NCBI GenBank assembly: GCA_021397835.1 | Contig: JAJFZO010000094.1 | Location: forward strand, 3,884,501 to 3,948,500 | Source of the DNA: Moringa oleifera | Lineage: Eukaryota > Streptophyta > Magnoliopsida > Brassicales > Moringaceae | Length of the DNA: 64,000 bases | Direction: 5' to 3' | Shown: positions 52,266 to 63,149 of the stretch, in pieces | How positions within the stretch are numbered: the first letter of the stretch is position 1 | Layout of the letters: every line of letters starts with the position of its first letter | Notes under the pieces: generated by a model | Database searches by the model: none | Told to the model about the DNA's origin: nothing | What the model saw: only the letters and a program-made list of their open reading frames with translations | Translations under genes and position numbers: made by a program

Positions 52266-54076
52266 ATCTATATGTTATTTACTAAGTCAATATGTCCAGC
52301 AGGTGACAATAGACTATACATTCATCCTATTAGAAAAAAGTATGATAGCTTACCTTTTTTTACCGTATTATAATTATATGAATATGACTTATTTTATTAT
52401 ATTTCTTGTACTTTATTTGTTTTTTATTCTTTTTTTACAGATTGTTACCAACATCTATCACTATTGCCATCATATCTGAGATTATTAAGTTGAAGTATGA
52501 TCAGCCATGGACAGCATGATGTGAAGTTTCAAATGATGTGCGCGACTTATGGTGGTCGAATTTCAGGTAATGTAAAGATTCATATCGTTCAATAGGTAAT
52601 GTATCACATTCTTATAATTATAGTTATTTTAAATTTTCAATTAACCAATTTGAGTTTAGTATTGTTGTAGAAAAAAATGTAAGTGGGATCCATTTATGGA
52701 TGATTTTGTTAAGTAACTATGGAAGACTAAGTTTGGAAAGGTTATTCGATTGAGTTTTACATTGATAAGGACAAAGAAGTCAAAGGGAAAATGGGTGAGC
52801 TTACAGATTCGTGATGCACTATGGGATTCTAGACTTGACTTTCTTGTAGGCATTACTATGAAATAAGAATAATCAGGTTGTTAATGAAATTGTTGTGCAT
52901 CAAGGAGGATCTATTTCTATTTTTGAGCATAAAAATGAATGGCAAGTTTTATATTTTATTAATTATTTTCACGTATTTACTATATATTTACTTATACTTT
53001 TAATTTTTATTCATCGTTTATTACTTGTTAGGTGAACCACAACGAGGAGACCAACACGTGGGCAATGAGAGAGTTGCATAGATTTATATGAGTACATAGG
53101 ATAAAATATATTGGTTTCCATAATAATATGTATTGCATGAAACTAATGTAAAAGTAATAATATATGTTGAATGGTGTAAAAGAACGATGTAGATGCCTAG
53201 ATTTAGAATATTGATTATTTGGATACTTTAGTTTATAAATAATTACATCGGTGAACAAGACCTACAAATAAAAGGAAATGGCTCATATGATTTGAAGGTC
53301 ATTAAAAATTAATTTTCTTACTTTGATGTAATGATGTGGTATTATCGGTGTGTTTAATTATAGTTTGGGTATATTGAGGTATGTACATAAAGATGATTTT
53401 GGTAAGTCATTTTTATGTAGTTTCCTTCTCATTTAAATTTTGTAGTTTGATTTGTGGGTATTAGGATGAAGTTGTACCAATATATTTGTATTTTGGTTAA
53501 TTAATTCATTGTTTCAATGATGTAGTTTTGTTAACAAATAAGTACTTATTTATCTTATTAAATAATTTTTTCTTACCAATTATGTATAGGCTGGTTATAA
53601 TAAAAAAGGAGATATCTTTGCCTCAAGATCATCTGTTGATGATTCCACCCTTTTTTTTTTCAGGCTAAAAATGGAAAGAATAAAAGGGATAAGGCATACT
53701 GACTTAATTGTAAGGTTGCGTTTTAAGGATCATTTGGCATTACGTCTTAGTCTTCACATGTTCCATCTAGTGTTACGATGCAGCATATAATGTTTCGCTT
53801 TGAAGACATGCAATGATAATTAGACAAAGAACATACAAAGATAAAAGAACATCTTTAGAGAGAACGTGGTGAAAGAGACGTAGAAAAAAAACAGATGAAA
53901 AAATGACTTCAAAAAGAGCGTGCTTTGATGGGTTAAATAAATGAAGATAAAGGATTGCAGAGAAAATAAACAAAAAAAAAGTACGCTTGACAAAAAACCT
54001 CTTTAATAAATTTATCAAACAATTAAGTGGATAACAAAGTTTTTCAAGTACATGAATGTGCTTTTTTCAACATAAT

Positions 54077-54235
54077 TAGTGATGGTGATGATGATAATAA
54101 TGGTAATGGTGAAGGTGATGGTGATGGCGATGATGGTACAATTGATGATATTGATGATGATGAGTTAACAATGGTGATGATAATATGATGGTGATGCAAC
54201 TAATGATGATAATGGAGCTGCAAATGATGATGATT
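54077..54235 (+). repeat. GAT/GGT trinucleotide-rich stretch
   Basis: Imperfect GATGATGGT repeats cover about 160 bp. They could code for Asp/Gly-rich peptide in one frame, but stops interrupt it. Confidence 0.7.
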
Positions 54236-55633
54236 AAATGCTTGATGCTTTGATTAGGTTAGTTCATTAATAGTTCACACATTAATTTAATATAGTTTAT
54301 TGTAAATTTTGATGGTAAATATGATGGATGAATATTTAATAAGATTTTTTAATGATTTTATATAACCAAATTTTATATTTTAATTTTTAAAATTTTTAGT
54401 TTACATTTAAATAATTTTAATTAATCTTTTTAATTTAATTTCAAAATTCTAACAAAAAAATATTGTTAGTATAATAATTATTCATGATTTTTTATTTTTT
54501 ATAAATTAATTTATTTAAATGAATGTAAATAAACGTTATAATTTGAAATATATATTTTTGGTACTAAAAAAATTATGAAATCTTTTTGTGATAACAATTT
54601 GAATACCTTATTATATTTGTGAAAATTTTAAGTCAAAATTATTATAAAAAATTTTTAATTTTAATTATTTTAAAAATATTAAAAACAAAAATTGATTTAT
54701 AAGATCAAATCAATATTTGATACATAAAATTAATTTAAAAATAAAATATAAATTTTATAAACATGAATATTACTAATTTGATTTTGATATTTACCTATAA
54801 TTTTACTCTCTTTTTTCATTATAGAGATTTGGAAACAATCAATCACATTCCACATACTAAATAATCAATTAATTAATTATGATAGATACCTTATTAGGAA
54901 GAAAAAGTGAAAAAAAAATGAATCTTAGTGATTAATATTTAACTATTTGATGCAATATAATCCCAACTTTTCCTGTTGTTAATTTCTTATTTACTTTTAT
55001 TTTTAAAAATAGTTTTAAAAATTAATGCACATAGTCCATTAATTGAGCAGATAATCATATAGATTACAGAATACCAAATTAAAACATGAATCTCAAAACT
55101 TGATAGTTGTCACATGAATGGTATCTCTTGGTTCTTGATTAGGAAGCAATCAAATAATCCATTTTAAGTAATAGATGTATTTATTCTGGACACCCATTGT
55201 TTTACGGAAAAATGTTATAAGTTTAGGGTTTCATATTCTAGAAAGCTTTTATTTTTGTTGTAATTTGATTTTGTCAATTTTGGCATATTCTTGAGCACTG
55301 GTATCGCTATCTTCCAACTTAATTTGATCTTTTCCTATTTTTAAAAATATTTCTTCTTTTGGGCTCAAATAATAATAATTTCATTGAATTAAATTTTACT
55401 GTTATTATATTTAGTACTTGCTTAATTGTACCTCATAAAGGTTTATATTAACAATATACAATAACGTGTCTTATGTATTTAGCTTAGGACACGACAGGCA
55501 GCTGAAGGGCCAGCCTCAGACCAAAAATTAAGGAGAATCAGAGGACAAGCCAGAGAAAGATGGCTTCTACATGATCCACTAGTCACCCAACATAACCACA
55601 ATAATCACTAGCCCCGCAAGAGCTGAGACAACA

Positions 55634-55738
55634 ACGAAAACAAAAAGGAGGAGGAGAAAACCAAAGCCTTTAAGAAACAGCCACAGAATCCCTTCACCAG
55701 AATCCCTTCACCTTACCGCTGCAGGGCCTTTCTGGTGA
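55634..55738 (+). promoter_or_regulatory. Candidate non-AUG upstream ORF in the GGP leader
   Basis: An ACG-initiated frame of 34 codons ends with TGA 101 bp before the GGP ATG. Its predicted end is HRIPSPESLHLTAAGPFW. GGP genes are known to carry a conserved upstream ORF, usually starting at ACG and about 60-65 residues long, through which ascorbate represses translation. The frame is open back to 55583, but no other ACG is visible in it, so the peptide is shorter than the known one unless a leader intron is involved. A 14-bp direct duplication (AGAATCCCTTCACC, about 55686-55713) lies inside it. The match to the conserved peptide is untested. Confidence 0.35.
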
Positions 55739-55839
55739 AGGCCTCACACGTTCTGTTCCCATATTCACTATATCTGAAATTCTTTAATTGGAAATTGAAA
55801 CGGATAGATACTCAATTGGTAGCAGGAAGAAGGAATAAC

Positions 55840-55970
55840 ATGTTAACGATCAAGAGGGTCCCTACTGTTGTTTCCAATTACCAGGAGGAATCTTCAGAGA
55901 AAGCCGACATTGGCTGTGGCCGCAATTGTCTTGGAAAGTGCTGCTTGCCAGGTAACCGTACATTTATCTT

Positions 55971-56016
<46 letters not shown>

Positions 56017-57877
56017 TTTTGTCGCAATTTCCGTTTCCTTATATTTGTTGATAGTCAATAGTTTGGTGGATAGCAAATCTTTCTTTCCGTCCTTTTCTTC
56101 TCTTTTGAGTTTGGAGGAAGACGGGAGCTTCATGTTTAAGTTTTCTGACTGGGGTTTTCTGTGAAATGAAAGAACTTAAGCCTTAAAAAAGACATGCTTT
56201 GATCCTAAGGTTTATAAAGTTTTCCAGCAGCTTTGTAAATTATAGCAGAGAAGTGAAAAAGGAAAAAAGGATCCTAAAGCTTTTGAACGCCGTGCACGAT
56301 GATTTTGGTTTGTTAACGAATTAATCGATCTCTATTGATGGTTTCAGTGTCGAAGCTGCCTCTGTATGCATTCAAGAAAGAAGGAGAAGAGGATCCACCT
56401 GGACAAGATGGGATCTTGAGCTCTCTTGAGGACCAACCTCATCAGATTGGTTTCTTGCACAATCTTTTGCTAGCTCAATGGGACGATAGGATGAGAAGAG
56501 GCCTTTTCAGGTACGATGTAACCACTTGCGAGACAAAGATAATTCCAGGGCCAGACGGTTTCATTGCTCAGCTGAACGAAGGGCGTCACCTCAAGAAGCG
56601 CCCTACTGAATTTAGGATCGATCGAGTTCTTCAGCCCTTTGATGAGAACAAGTTCAATTTCACCAAGGTTGGACAGGAAGAAGTGCTTTTCAGGTTCGAG
56701 GAAAACAATGACAGGAAAGACCATTTCTATGCTAATTCTGATTCTGTCACTGTGGATTCTATATCTCCTAATGTTATTGCCATTAATGTAAGTAAATTCT
56801 ATCTCTCTTCTGATTTTCAGATGCACAAGATACATGAAACTCTTTACGTGCATGGTAGATTAATTCATTAAATGGGTTTTTGATTTTGACAACAGATAAG
56901 CCCCATCGAGTACGGGCATGTGCTATTGATACCCCGAGTTCTGGACTGCTTTCCTCAGAGGATTGATCACGAGAGCTTCTTGCTTGCCCTTTACATGGCT
57001 AAAGAAGCAGCAGATCCTTTCTTTAGACTGGGTTACAACAGCCTGGGTGCTTTTGCCACCATTAATCATCTCCATTTCCAGGTAAATTAAGTAATTTTCT
57101 TTTGGGTTATTGCTTTGTTCTTTAAGCTCCTAATCATTCGGTACCAATTACAGGCATACTACTTAGGAATGCCCTTCCCAGTTGAAAAAGCTCCAACTCG
57201 AAGAATAACCACCAAGCCAGGCCCGCATGACACAGGAGTTACGGTCTCCAGGCTTTTGAATTATCCAGTCCGAGGGCTTTTATTCGAGGGTGGAAGATCA
57301 ATGCAGGATCTCTCCAACACTGTTGCTAAATCTTGCATTTGCTTGCAGAACAACAACATCCCTTTCAATGTCCTCGTCTCTGATTCTGGCAAGAGGATCT
57401 TTCTGTTTCCTCAGGTATTCTTACCACAAGAGGACTTGCTTGGTTTCTGTATTGGTAGGCTATTTCATAGTCATGTATTTGATAGAAAAGATGCTAATTG
57501 GAATAATGTTTCCTATGTGGCAGTGTTATGCAGAGAAACAAGCACTAGGAGAAGTAAGCCGGGAGCTGCTGAACACCCAAGTGAACCCTGCAGTGTGGGA
57601 GATCAGTGGACATATAGTGCTGAAGAGAATGAAGGATTTCGATGATGCATCGGAGGCATACGCATGGAGACTTCTGGGCGAGGTTTCTTTGTCAGAGGAG
57701 AGGTTCCAGGAGGTGAAGGCTTATATATTGGAAGCTGCAGGCTTGCAAGAGGCTTGCATGGAGGAGACTGAGGTAGATAATAAACATGAAGATTCTCTTC
57801 CCAGGCAACATGAAACTGATCAACTTGGTTCTCAAACTGATCAACATTTGCCTCAAGATTGTCTGGTTTTACATTGA
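55840..57877 (+). CDS. VTC2: GDP-L-galactose phosphorylase (ascorbate biosynthesis)
   Basis: Five exons: 55840..55951, 56348..56787, 56896..57081, 57154..57414, 57524..57877 (450 residues; Arabidopsis VTC2 has about 442). All junctions are GT-AG and keep frame. The enzyme converts GDP-L-galactose to L-galactose 1-phosphate, the committed and flux-controlling step of the Smirnoff-Wheeler ascorbate pathway. The start MLTIKRVPTVVSNYQ and the GCGRNCLGKCCLP segment are hallmark N-terminal features. RGLFRYDVTTCETK, FNFTKVGQEE and LGYNSLGAFATINHLHFQ follow. The HIT-superfamily catalytic signature H242-L-H244-F-Q246 is present at the end of exon 3. The C-terminus QALGEVSRELLNTQVNPAVWE through CLVLH is complete. 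Intron 1 contains a (TA)20 microsatellite. Plants usually have two such genes (VTC2 and VTC5); which one this is cannot be told here. Confidence 0.96.
55973..56012. repeat. (TA)20 microsatellite in GGP intron 1
   Basis: About 40 bp of uninterrupted TA repeat lies 21 bp inside intron 1. It does not touch the splice sites but should be highly polymorphic. Confidence 0.95.
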
Positions 57878-58859
57878 AGGATTACTTATTTCCACCATAG
57901 GTTCTTCTGCTATATTTGTCATAGGTGCCAATTGGGGAATAGATGTTCTTCATAGATGTTGAATTGAAATTAAGTCAGCAGGAGTGTTCATGTAACAAAA
58001 ATTATTCCTTCCTTTTCCTTTTTTTTTACCCTTTTTCTTTTTGTTGAATTTTATATAATCAAAAACTGCTTTGAACGGTGAACAAAGTACTTGTACATAG
58101 AATAAAATTCTTTATTTGAGTATAAATGCAGATTCTCTAATTGTTTACACTCTTGGAGCTCGTGTTTAATCGAATGAAGAATTGATTTTAAATTTGAAAT
58201 TACAAAAGAAAAGCTAAGTGATGGAAATATTTCACTTTTGAGACTTGTTTGGCCTGGCTTCAGCTTTTTCAGCATAGAATCAGGGTTTATTGGATATTAT
58301 TTGAATATAAAAATGTTTTAAAAATTTTAAATATTTAAATATTATTTAAAATTTTAACTTTTTCAGCATAAAAAATAAGGGCTATTTGATATTATTTGAA
58401 TATAAAAGTATTTTAAAAATTTTACGATTGATTACATATTAATCATAGTAATGACATGAAAAGTACACTAAAAACGAAGAGGTTTTTAGTTTCTATATTT
58501 AGAATAAAAGATCTTGAATAAATAAAATATCATATTGAATATCAAAGTAACATAAAATAATAAGAGTTACGAGTTGAGTCAATCACACTATATTGAAAAA
58601 GTACTGAATAAATTTAGTTATTTGAAATTTAAAAAAGCAAGTATCACATTTGATCTCAGTATAAAACTGATTAAAAATAATAAAAGAGTTACAACATAAC
58701 TAAAACATAAGTCTAATGTATACAACGCAATGTACTAAACTTGATATTACATTTGCACTTAATAAAACTAAGCAAATTTACTTGTAATCCAAATGTTGAA
58801 TATTTGAAGGCCATTGGTAGGATTATTGGTCATCTTAAGATGACCAAGAATTTGGTTGT

Positions 58860-59310
58860 ATAATATTCAAGGTTTTCTATTGTCTTTGAATATGTATAAA
58901 TGCTAGTGTTGAAGAGAGCCAGTCTACCTCAGGTTGGGTGTTTACTCTTTAAGGATATTCAATTTCTTAGAAGTTCAAGAAATAAACTGGCATTACACAT
59001 TCAACTATGAAATCAAGGTTTGTTGCATTAACAATAATAAAGTATAAGACTGTATGGCTTATGGATCTTCTTTTAGAAATCCTATTAATCTCAGTGAATC
59101 TATTAACTGTATCTGTACATTTTGACAATGAAACCACTTTAAGTCAAGCTTTTAGCAAAGTATATAATGAAAAAACCTAAATATACTGGTCTAAGATGTG
59201 ATTATATGAGAAAGTTGATTATAAAAGGAACTATATCTCCCACATGCATATGTGAAATCTAGTGAAAATTTGGTTGATCCATTTACCAAACATTTTACGA
59301 AAAAAAGAAA
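58860..59310 (+). mobile_element. Fragment of a second Ty1/copia element (RNase H region)
   Basis: With several stops and frameshifts, translation gives SQSTSGWVFTL, then an equivalent of SWKSSKQTGITHSTMKS, then HFDNETTLSQAFSKVYNEKT and finally LVDPFTKHF. These are the serial landmarks of copia RNase H up to the end of pol. About 1 kb of pol-like sequence is missing upstream. Similar short sequences near 58285-58330 and 59931-59975 could be relics of long terminal repeats. Confidence 0.65.
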
Positions 59311-59989
59311 AGAAGGTAAAAACAACATCAAAAGGATTATCGTTAAAACTCCTTATTTGAATAATCTACCAATGATAGCAATCCAACCCAACACCAAAAA
59401 TTGAATAGTTTCATGTTTAAAGGGTACAAATAAGTCATTGATATGTTAATAGTTTTCAGCACTATACAATTGAAGTTCTATTTAAAACAATTACTATCGA
59501 TTGTTACTGAATGAGAGTTAAGTTTCAATTCTTTGAAAAAACTCTTAATGTGATTCAGTTTGAGAAAAAAAAGTACATTAAATGTAACAAAGATATTAGA
59601 AAAACTTCATTTATATGAACCTCAAGGTGCTCCCTCAAATGAGGGTAAGTGTTTCTCTTTATAAAGTTCATGAAGCAAGATGAGCATATGGTTATTAAAA
59701 ATGCTAAATGAGTATAGTGTGAAATCTAATAACATTCTAGTAGATTGTGTGTGGTGTTGCCGATGAAATTAAAAAAAAAAATAACTAGTTAAAGGTCTTA
59801 AACGACTTGAAGATTTTCATTAACACTTAGTGATATTTAGATTAGAGTAAGGTTCAAATTGAAAGATACCTTGTTCTAGAATGACATTATTTATTATTGT
59901 TTATACACATATATTGAAACAAGCGAAGAATTGTTAGATATTATTCAAATATAAAATTATTTTAAAAAATCTAGTATCCAATGCTTTTT

Positions 59990-62268
59990 AAAAATTTATT
60001 TTAAATTATTTTAAATTTTAAATTTAAATGAACACGGCAATTGAAAAATCATGCGAAAATTTTTTTCATATAAATGCGAAAGATAGGCATCATAGACATC
60101 CATTTTAATCGATCTCTTTTCTTTTTTCATCAAGAATGATGTTTTTTTCTTTTTAATTGATAAATTTTTATTATTAGCTTTACAAATTTACAAAATTTTA
60201 TCCTAATGAATCTCATAAAAAAATAAATATTAATTGAAAAAACATATCACATTCTTATTTCAAGTTTTTATCAACTATCATCCTAACAATGGCCAATAAG
60301 CTTTTACCAGTAAGATCTTAAGTTATCAAAATATTGAAACCTTGAACATGGAAGAGGCCGAATCAAAATGTATCTTGATCTGAAGTATTGCAAGATTGAC
60401 GAAATTCCTATTGGGCCGTCTGTTTCTGCTGGCTGATGTTGATGGGAATAAAGAAGTTGAAAAAGAAAGCTGGGTATCAAACTAAAATACTGGCATGATC
60501 TCCTCATAGATGGGGGGAGTTGATTAAAAAGTTTAACGACAGAACTCATTAAATAATATATATCTGAAAGCGACAACAACTGAAGGACACATGCAAGTAA
60601 AAATCATGCTTTACTAGAGACATCATCTTTTAAAGCGATGCCAGAGTCTAATTTAACGGCTCCTCATATAACAAGCTGAATCACAAGCGAGTCTTAGCCT
60701 TTATAAATTCAAAGGACAAAAGTAGTCCTCCCAAGTTGTTTTCAAAATGAGACGTGGCAGCTCCATGTACCACCCAGATTTGTCCAAAGGAGAGCAAAGC
60801 TAATAGAGTGAAAAGAGGAGCTGTTTCACCTTCAACGATGGCTGTCCACCTCCAAAATCAATATGGGTTTTCTTTCTTCTTCTAAACAATGGAGGTGTAT
60901 AAATTTGACTAAAGATCTCTGGCTCTGATCTATCCCCTAGAAACTTATGGATTTGTTCGTGGGTTAGCATCTTCTCCAACCCCAAGCAATTGCTCCTGGT
61001 GGATTAGTTTAAGGCAATCAAAGGATGCAAATGACACAGTCAAAAAAGAAAACTCCGGGACCTCAAATGTTCAATAGAAGTTGAATCGGGTTGACACTAT
61101 CATTGACATTGAAATCAGTCAAAATCAACAAGATTATATTGTAACTTAAGCAATTATTAATCTCAAGCTAGTGAAATCTTAAATCAAATTTGAAATATTG
61201 ATTATGTCAGTGCAGTTATTTGCAGGAGCTATTAGAGTTGGTTCTCACAGCTAGCTATTCTGTGAGGATCTTCTTGTATCTGCCCCATTGTACAGTTTCG
61301 AAGTTCATGTATAAGTGATGCCCTTTTTTCAAGGGGACAAAGACGCAGCAAACAGAATGGAAGAGCACAATCACAGCGAAGCAAAGAAAAGAAAACATAA
61401 AGCAGCAGCTGAGCGGAGACAAAAGTGACCCTACCCATGTAATACGATCAGCTCCAAACAGCTGTTTCTTTGATTTTTAGACAACTGATAATTCAACTCC
61501 GCTAAATAATTCATTCTCCCATCAATGATTTCGAGCAGACTTGAGAAAACGCGTTAGTAGTCTCGGGTTGGAGAGAAGATGACCATCCAACAAAAATATT
61601 ATAGAAGGACAGAGTTTCGAGAAAATGAAAAGGAAAAAAAATAAATGAATCCCGCGTTGAGCTCAGCACAGCCACAACCCTTGCTTTCGTGTTTATCACT
61701 CCACGTGAATCCCGATAAAGACGAGACAGTCACATACCAAATCAAGTGGGTGTCCTCAAACTTACTCAAATCAATCAAGTCTTAAATTTAAATCAATCCA
61801 TAAGTCTTGAATTCAACTCTTTTAATGATGTCACGTCTAGTCAAACAAACAAAACCTAAATAGTTTCACAAGATCTCCTCCATTAGACCAAGTCCAAAGC
61901 CAAAAAGAAAAGAAAACTACACAAATCACGAGATTTTGTTTTTTTTTTTTTTAAGCTAGTCACTAGATTTTTGATAAATCCACTTAATGAAAGCCAAAGA
62001 ACCTACAATTGCATTAAGATTAATTAATTGAGACTAGGATAAATCAGCAATTTATCAGTGAACTACTCCTGCTACTATGCTCATATTTCCGCTGCTTCCT
62101 GCACCTACTACCTTCCTACCGAAGACTAATGATCTAAGTAGTTGCATAGAACCAAACAGCAGACACACAAGCGAAGATTACATAATTTGGAAGGCTAGTG
62201 AATCAACCAGAGCATATATGTACAACCACTACCGAAACTACGTTAATGGAACCTAACCGTTAACTCCA
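59990..62268. other. Intergenic region between the copia fragment and the CML gene
   Basis: 60280-61750 is less AT-rich than average but shows only short, unrecognised ORFs on the minus strand (60304-60579, 61232-61438). The last few hundred bases should include the CML 3' untranslated region. Confidence 0.45.
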
Positions 62269-62742
62269 TTAAGCTTTAGTCATCATCTTCTTAAACTCCT
62301 CGAAGTTCACATGACCGTCGCCGTCAGCGTCGACCTGGCGGATCATCCTGGTGCAGTCGCTCAGGCTGCACTTCTCCCCCAGCTTCCTCAGCACGGAGTG
62401 CAGCTCGGTGACCGATATGAGGCCGTTCTTGTCGAGGTCGTAGAGGGCGAAAGCGTCCCTCAGGTCCCTGTCCCCGCAGTTAGCGGGGTCATCGGCTCCC
62501 TCTATCTCTACCTGGTGGAACTCAGTGAACTCATCGAAGTCAATGTAGCCGTCGCCATCCTTGTCGATCTCCTTCATCATGCGTCTCACCTCATCGGACG
62601 AGGCCCTAGAGCCAAGCGCGTGGAGTATGTCCTTCAGCTCGTCGCTGGAGATCTTTCCGTCTCCGTTTTTGTCGAATTTGTTGAAAACTTTTCTGATATC
62701 CTCCGGCGAACCCAAGCAACTATGGTTTCCCCTCTTCGCCAT
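62269..62742 (-). CDS. Calmodulin-like protein, CML23/CML24 (TCH2) type
   Basis: A single-exon gene of 157 residues; the first ATG is at 62742, and an in-frame TTG upstream is not used. Four complete EF-hand loops are visible: D24-E35, D60-E71, D102-E113 and D138-E149. Each has acidic residue 1, a central Gly and Glu at position 12, so all four should bind calcium. SCLGSxEDI at the start, GEKCSLSDC before the last loop and the end FEEFKKMMTKA closely resemble CML23/CML24. There is no N-myristoylation motif or membrane segment, so it should be a soluble cytosolic or nuclear calcium sensor. In Arabidopsis these proteins respond to touch and stress and influence flowering, nitric oxide and autophagy. 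Its GC content is far above that of the flanking DNA, as is usual for intronless CML genes. CML23 versus CML24 orthology is unresolved. Confidence 0.94.
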   Translation of the reverse strand: MAKRGNHSCLGSPEDIRKVFNKFDKNGDGKISSDELKDILHALGSRASSDEVRRMMKEIDKDGDGYIDFDEFTEFHQVEIEGADDPANCGDRDLRDAFALYDLDKNGLISVTELHSVLRKLGEKCSLSDCTRMIRQVDADGDGHVNFEEFKKMMTKA

Positions 62743-62828
62743 GGTTGAGAGAAGCAAAGAGGGAAAAAGGTTTCACTTTTTGTTGAGAGAAAAACCCTTC
62801 TTCTCTCCCCCAGTCGCTCCGTGTTTTC

Positions 62829-63143
62829 TTATATAGGAGCCCAATCACGCGGTTTTAAACGCGTAAGACTTCTATATACAATAAGCGACCAAGAGTTCAC
62901 TTTCTAGAAAAGGTAGTGATCTAGTTTCATCAGGCCCAGAGTAATCTGAAAAGCAATTCGCCCATGCAGTTTGGGAATTATAACTGACCAACAAAAATAT
63001 GACACGTGGATAATAAGATGGATTTGGATACACGCGATTTTCTCGTTCAACGGAAGTGATTAAAAGAGTACTGGCCTTGGAAGGAAGTTATGACGAGCGC
63101 ATCACGCTTTGCCTATGATTGCAACTCTTACCTGCTAACGCGT
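62829..63143 (-). promoter_or_regulatory. CML promoter: TATA box, CGCG boxes and G-box
   Basis: On the minus strand a TATATAA box lies at 62835-62829, about 90 bp before the ATG. CGCG boxes matching the CAMTA consensus (A/C/G)CGCG(C/G/T) occur at 62847-62852, 62859-62864 and 63138-63143. A palindromic G-box CACGTG lies at 63003-63008. CAMTA factors are calmodulin-binding activators known to act on cold- and touch-induced genes. Function here is inferred from motif presence only. Confidence 0.55.
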
Positions 63144-63149
63144 GCATTT

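Larger units (their letters stand above)
51705..54240 (+). mobile_element. Decayed CACTA (En/Spm-like) coding region, tentative
   Basis: Pieces include an acidic frame KDLIQLEDEDKEASFES (51711-51810), a Pro/Thr-rich minisatellite (52087-52265) and KWDPFMDDFVK (about 52680). These are followed by FGKVIRLSFTLIRTKKSKGK, then GGSISIFEHKNEW (about 52903-52943) and NEETNTWAMRELHRF after an apparent intron (53039 on). The last three resemble the order in plant CACTA-associated Transposase_24-type proteins, where a HxGG-S-F-EH block precedes a K-W-V block. A GAT-rich stretch (54077-54235) could encode an Asp-rich tail. All frames are broken. The class call is an inference. Confidence 0.35.

Noticed and set aside
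56470..56853. Minus-strand ORF opposite GGP exon 2
   Set aside because: Antisense of a well-supported exon.
62311..62836. Plus-strand ORFs opposite the CML gene
   Set aside because: Antisense shadows of a GC-rich, EF-hand coding sequence.
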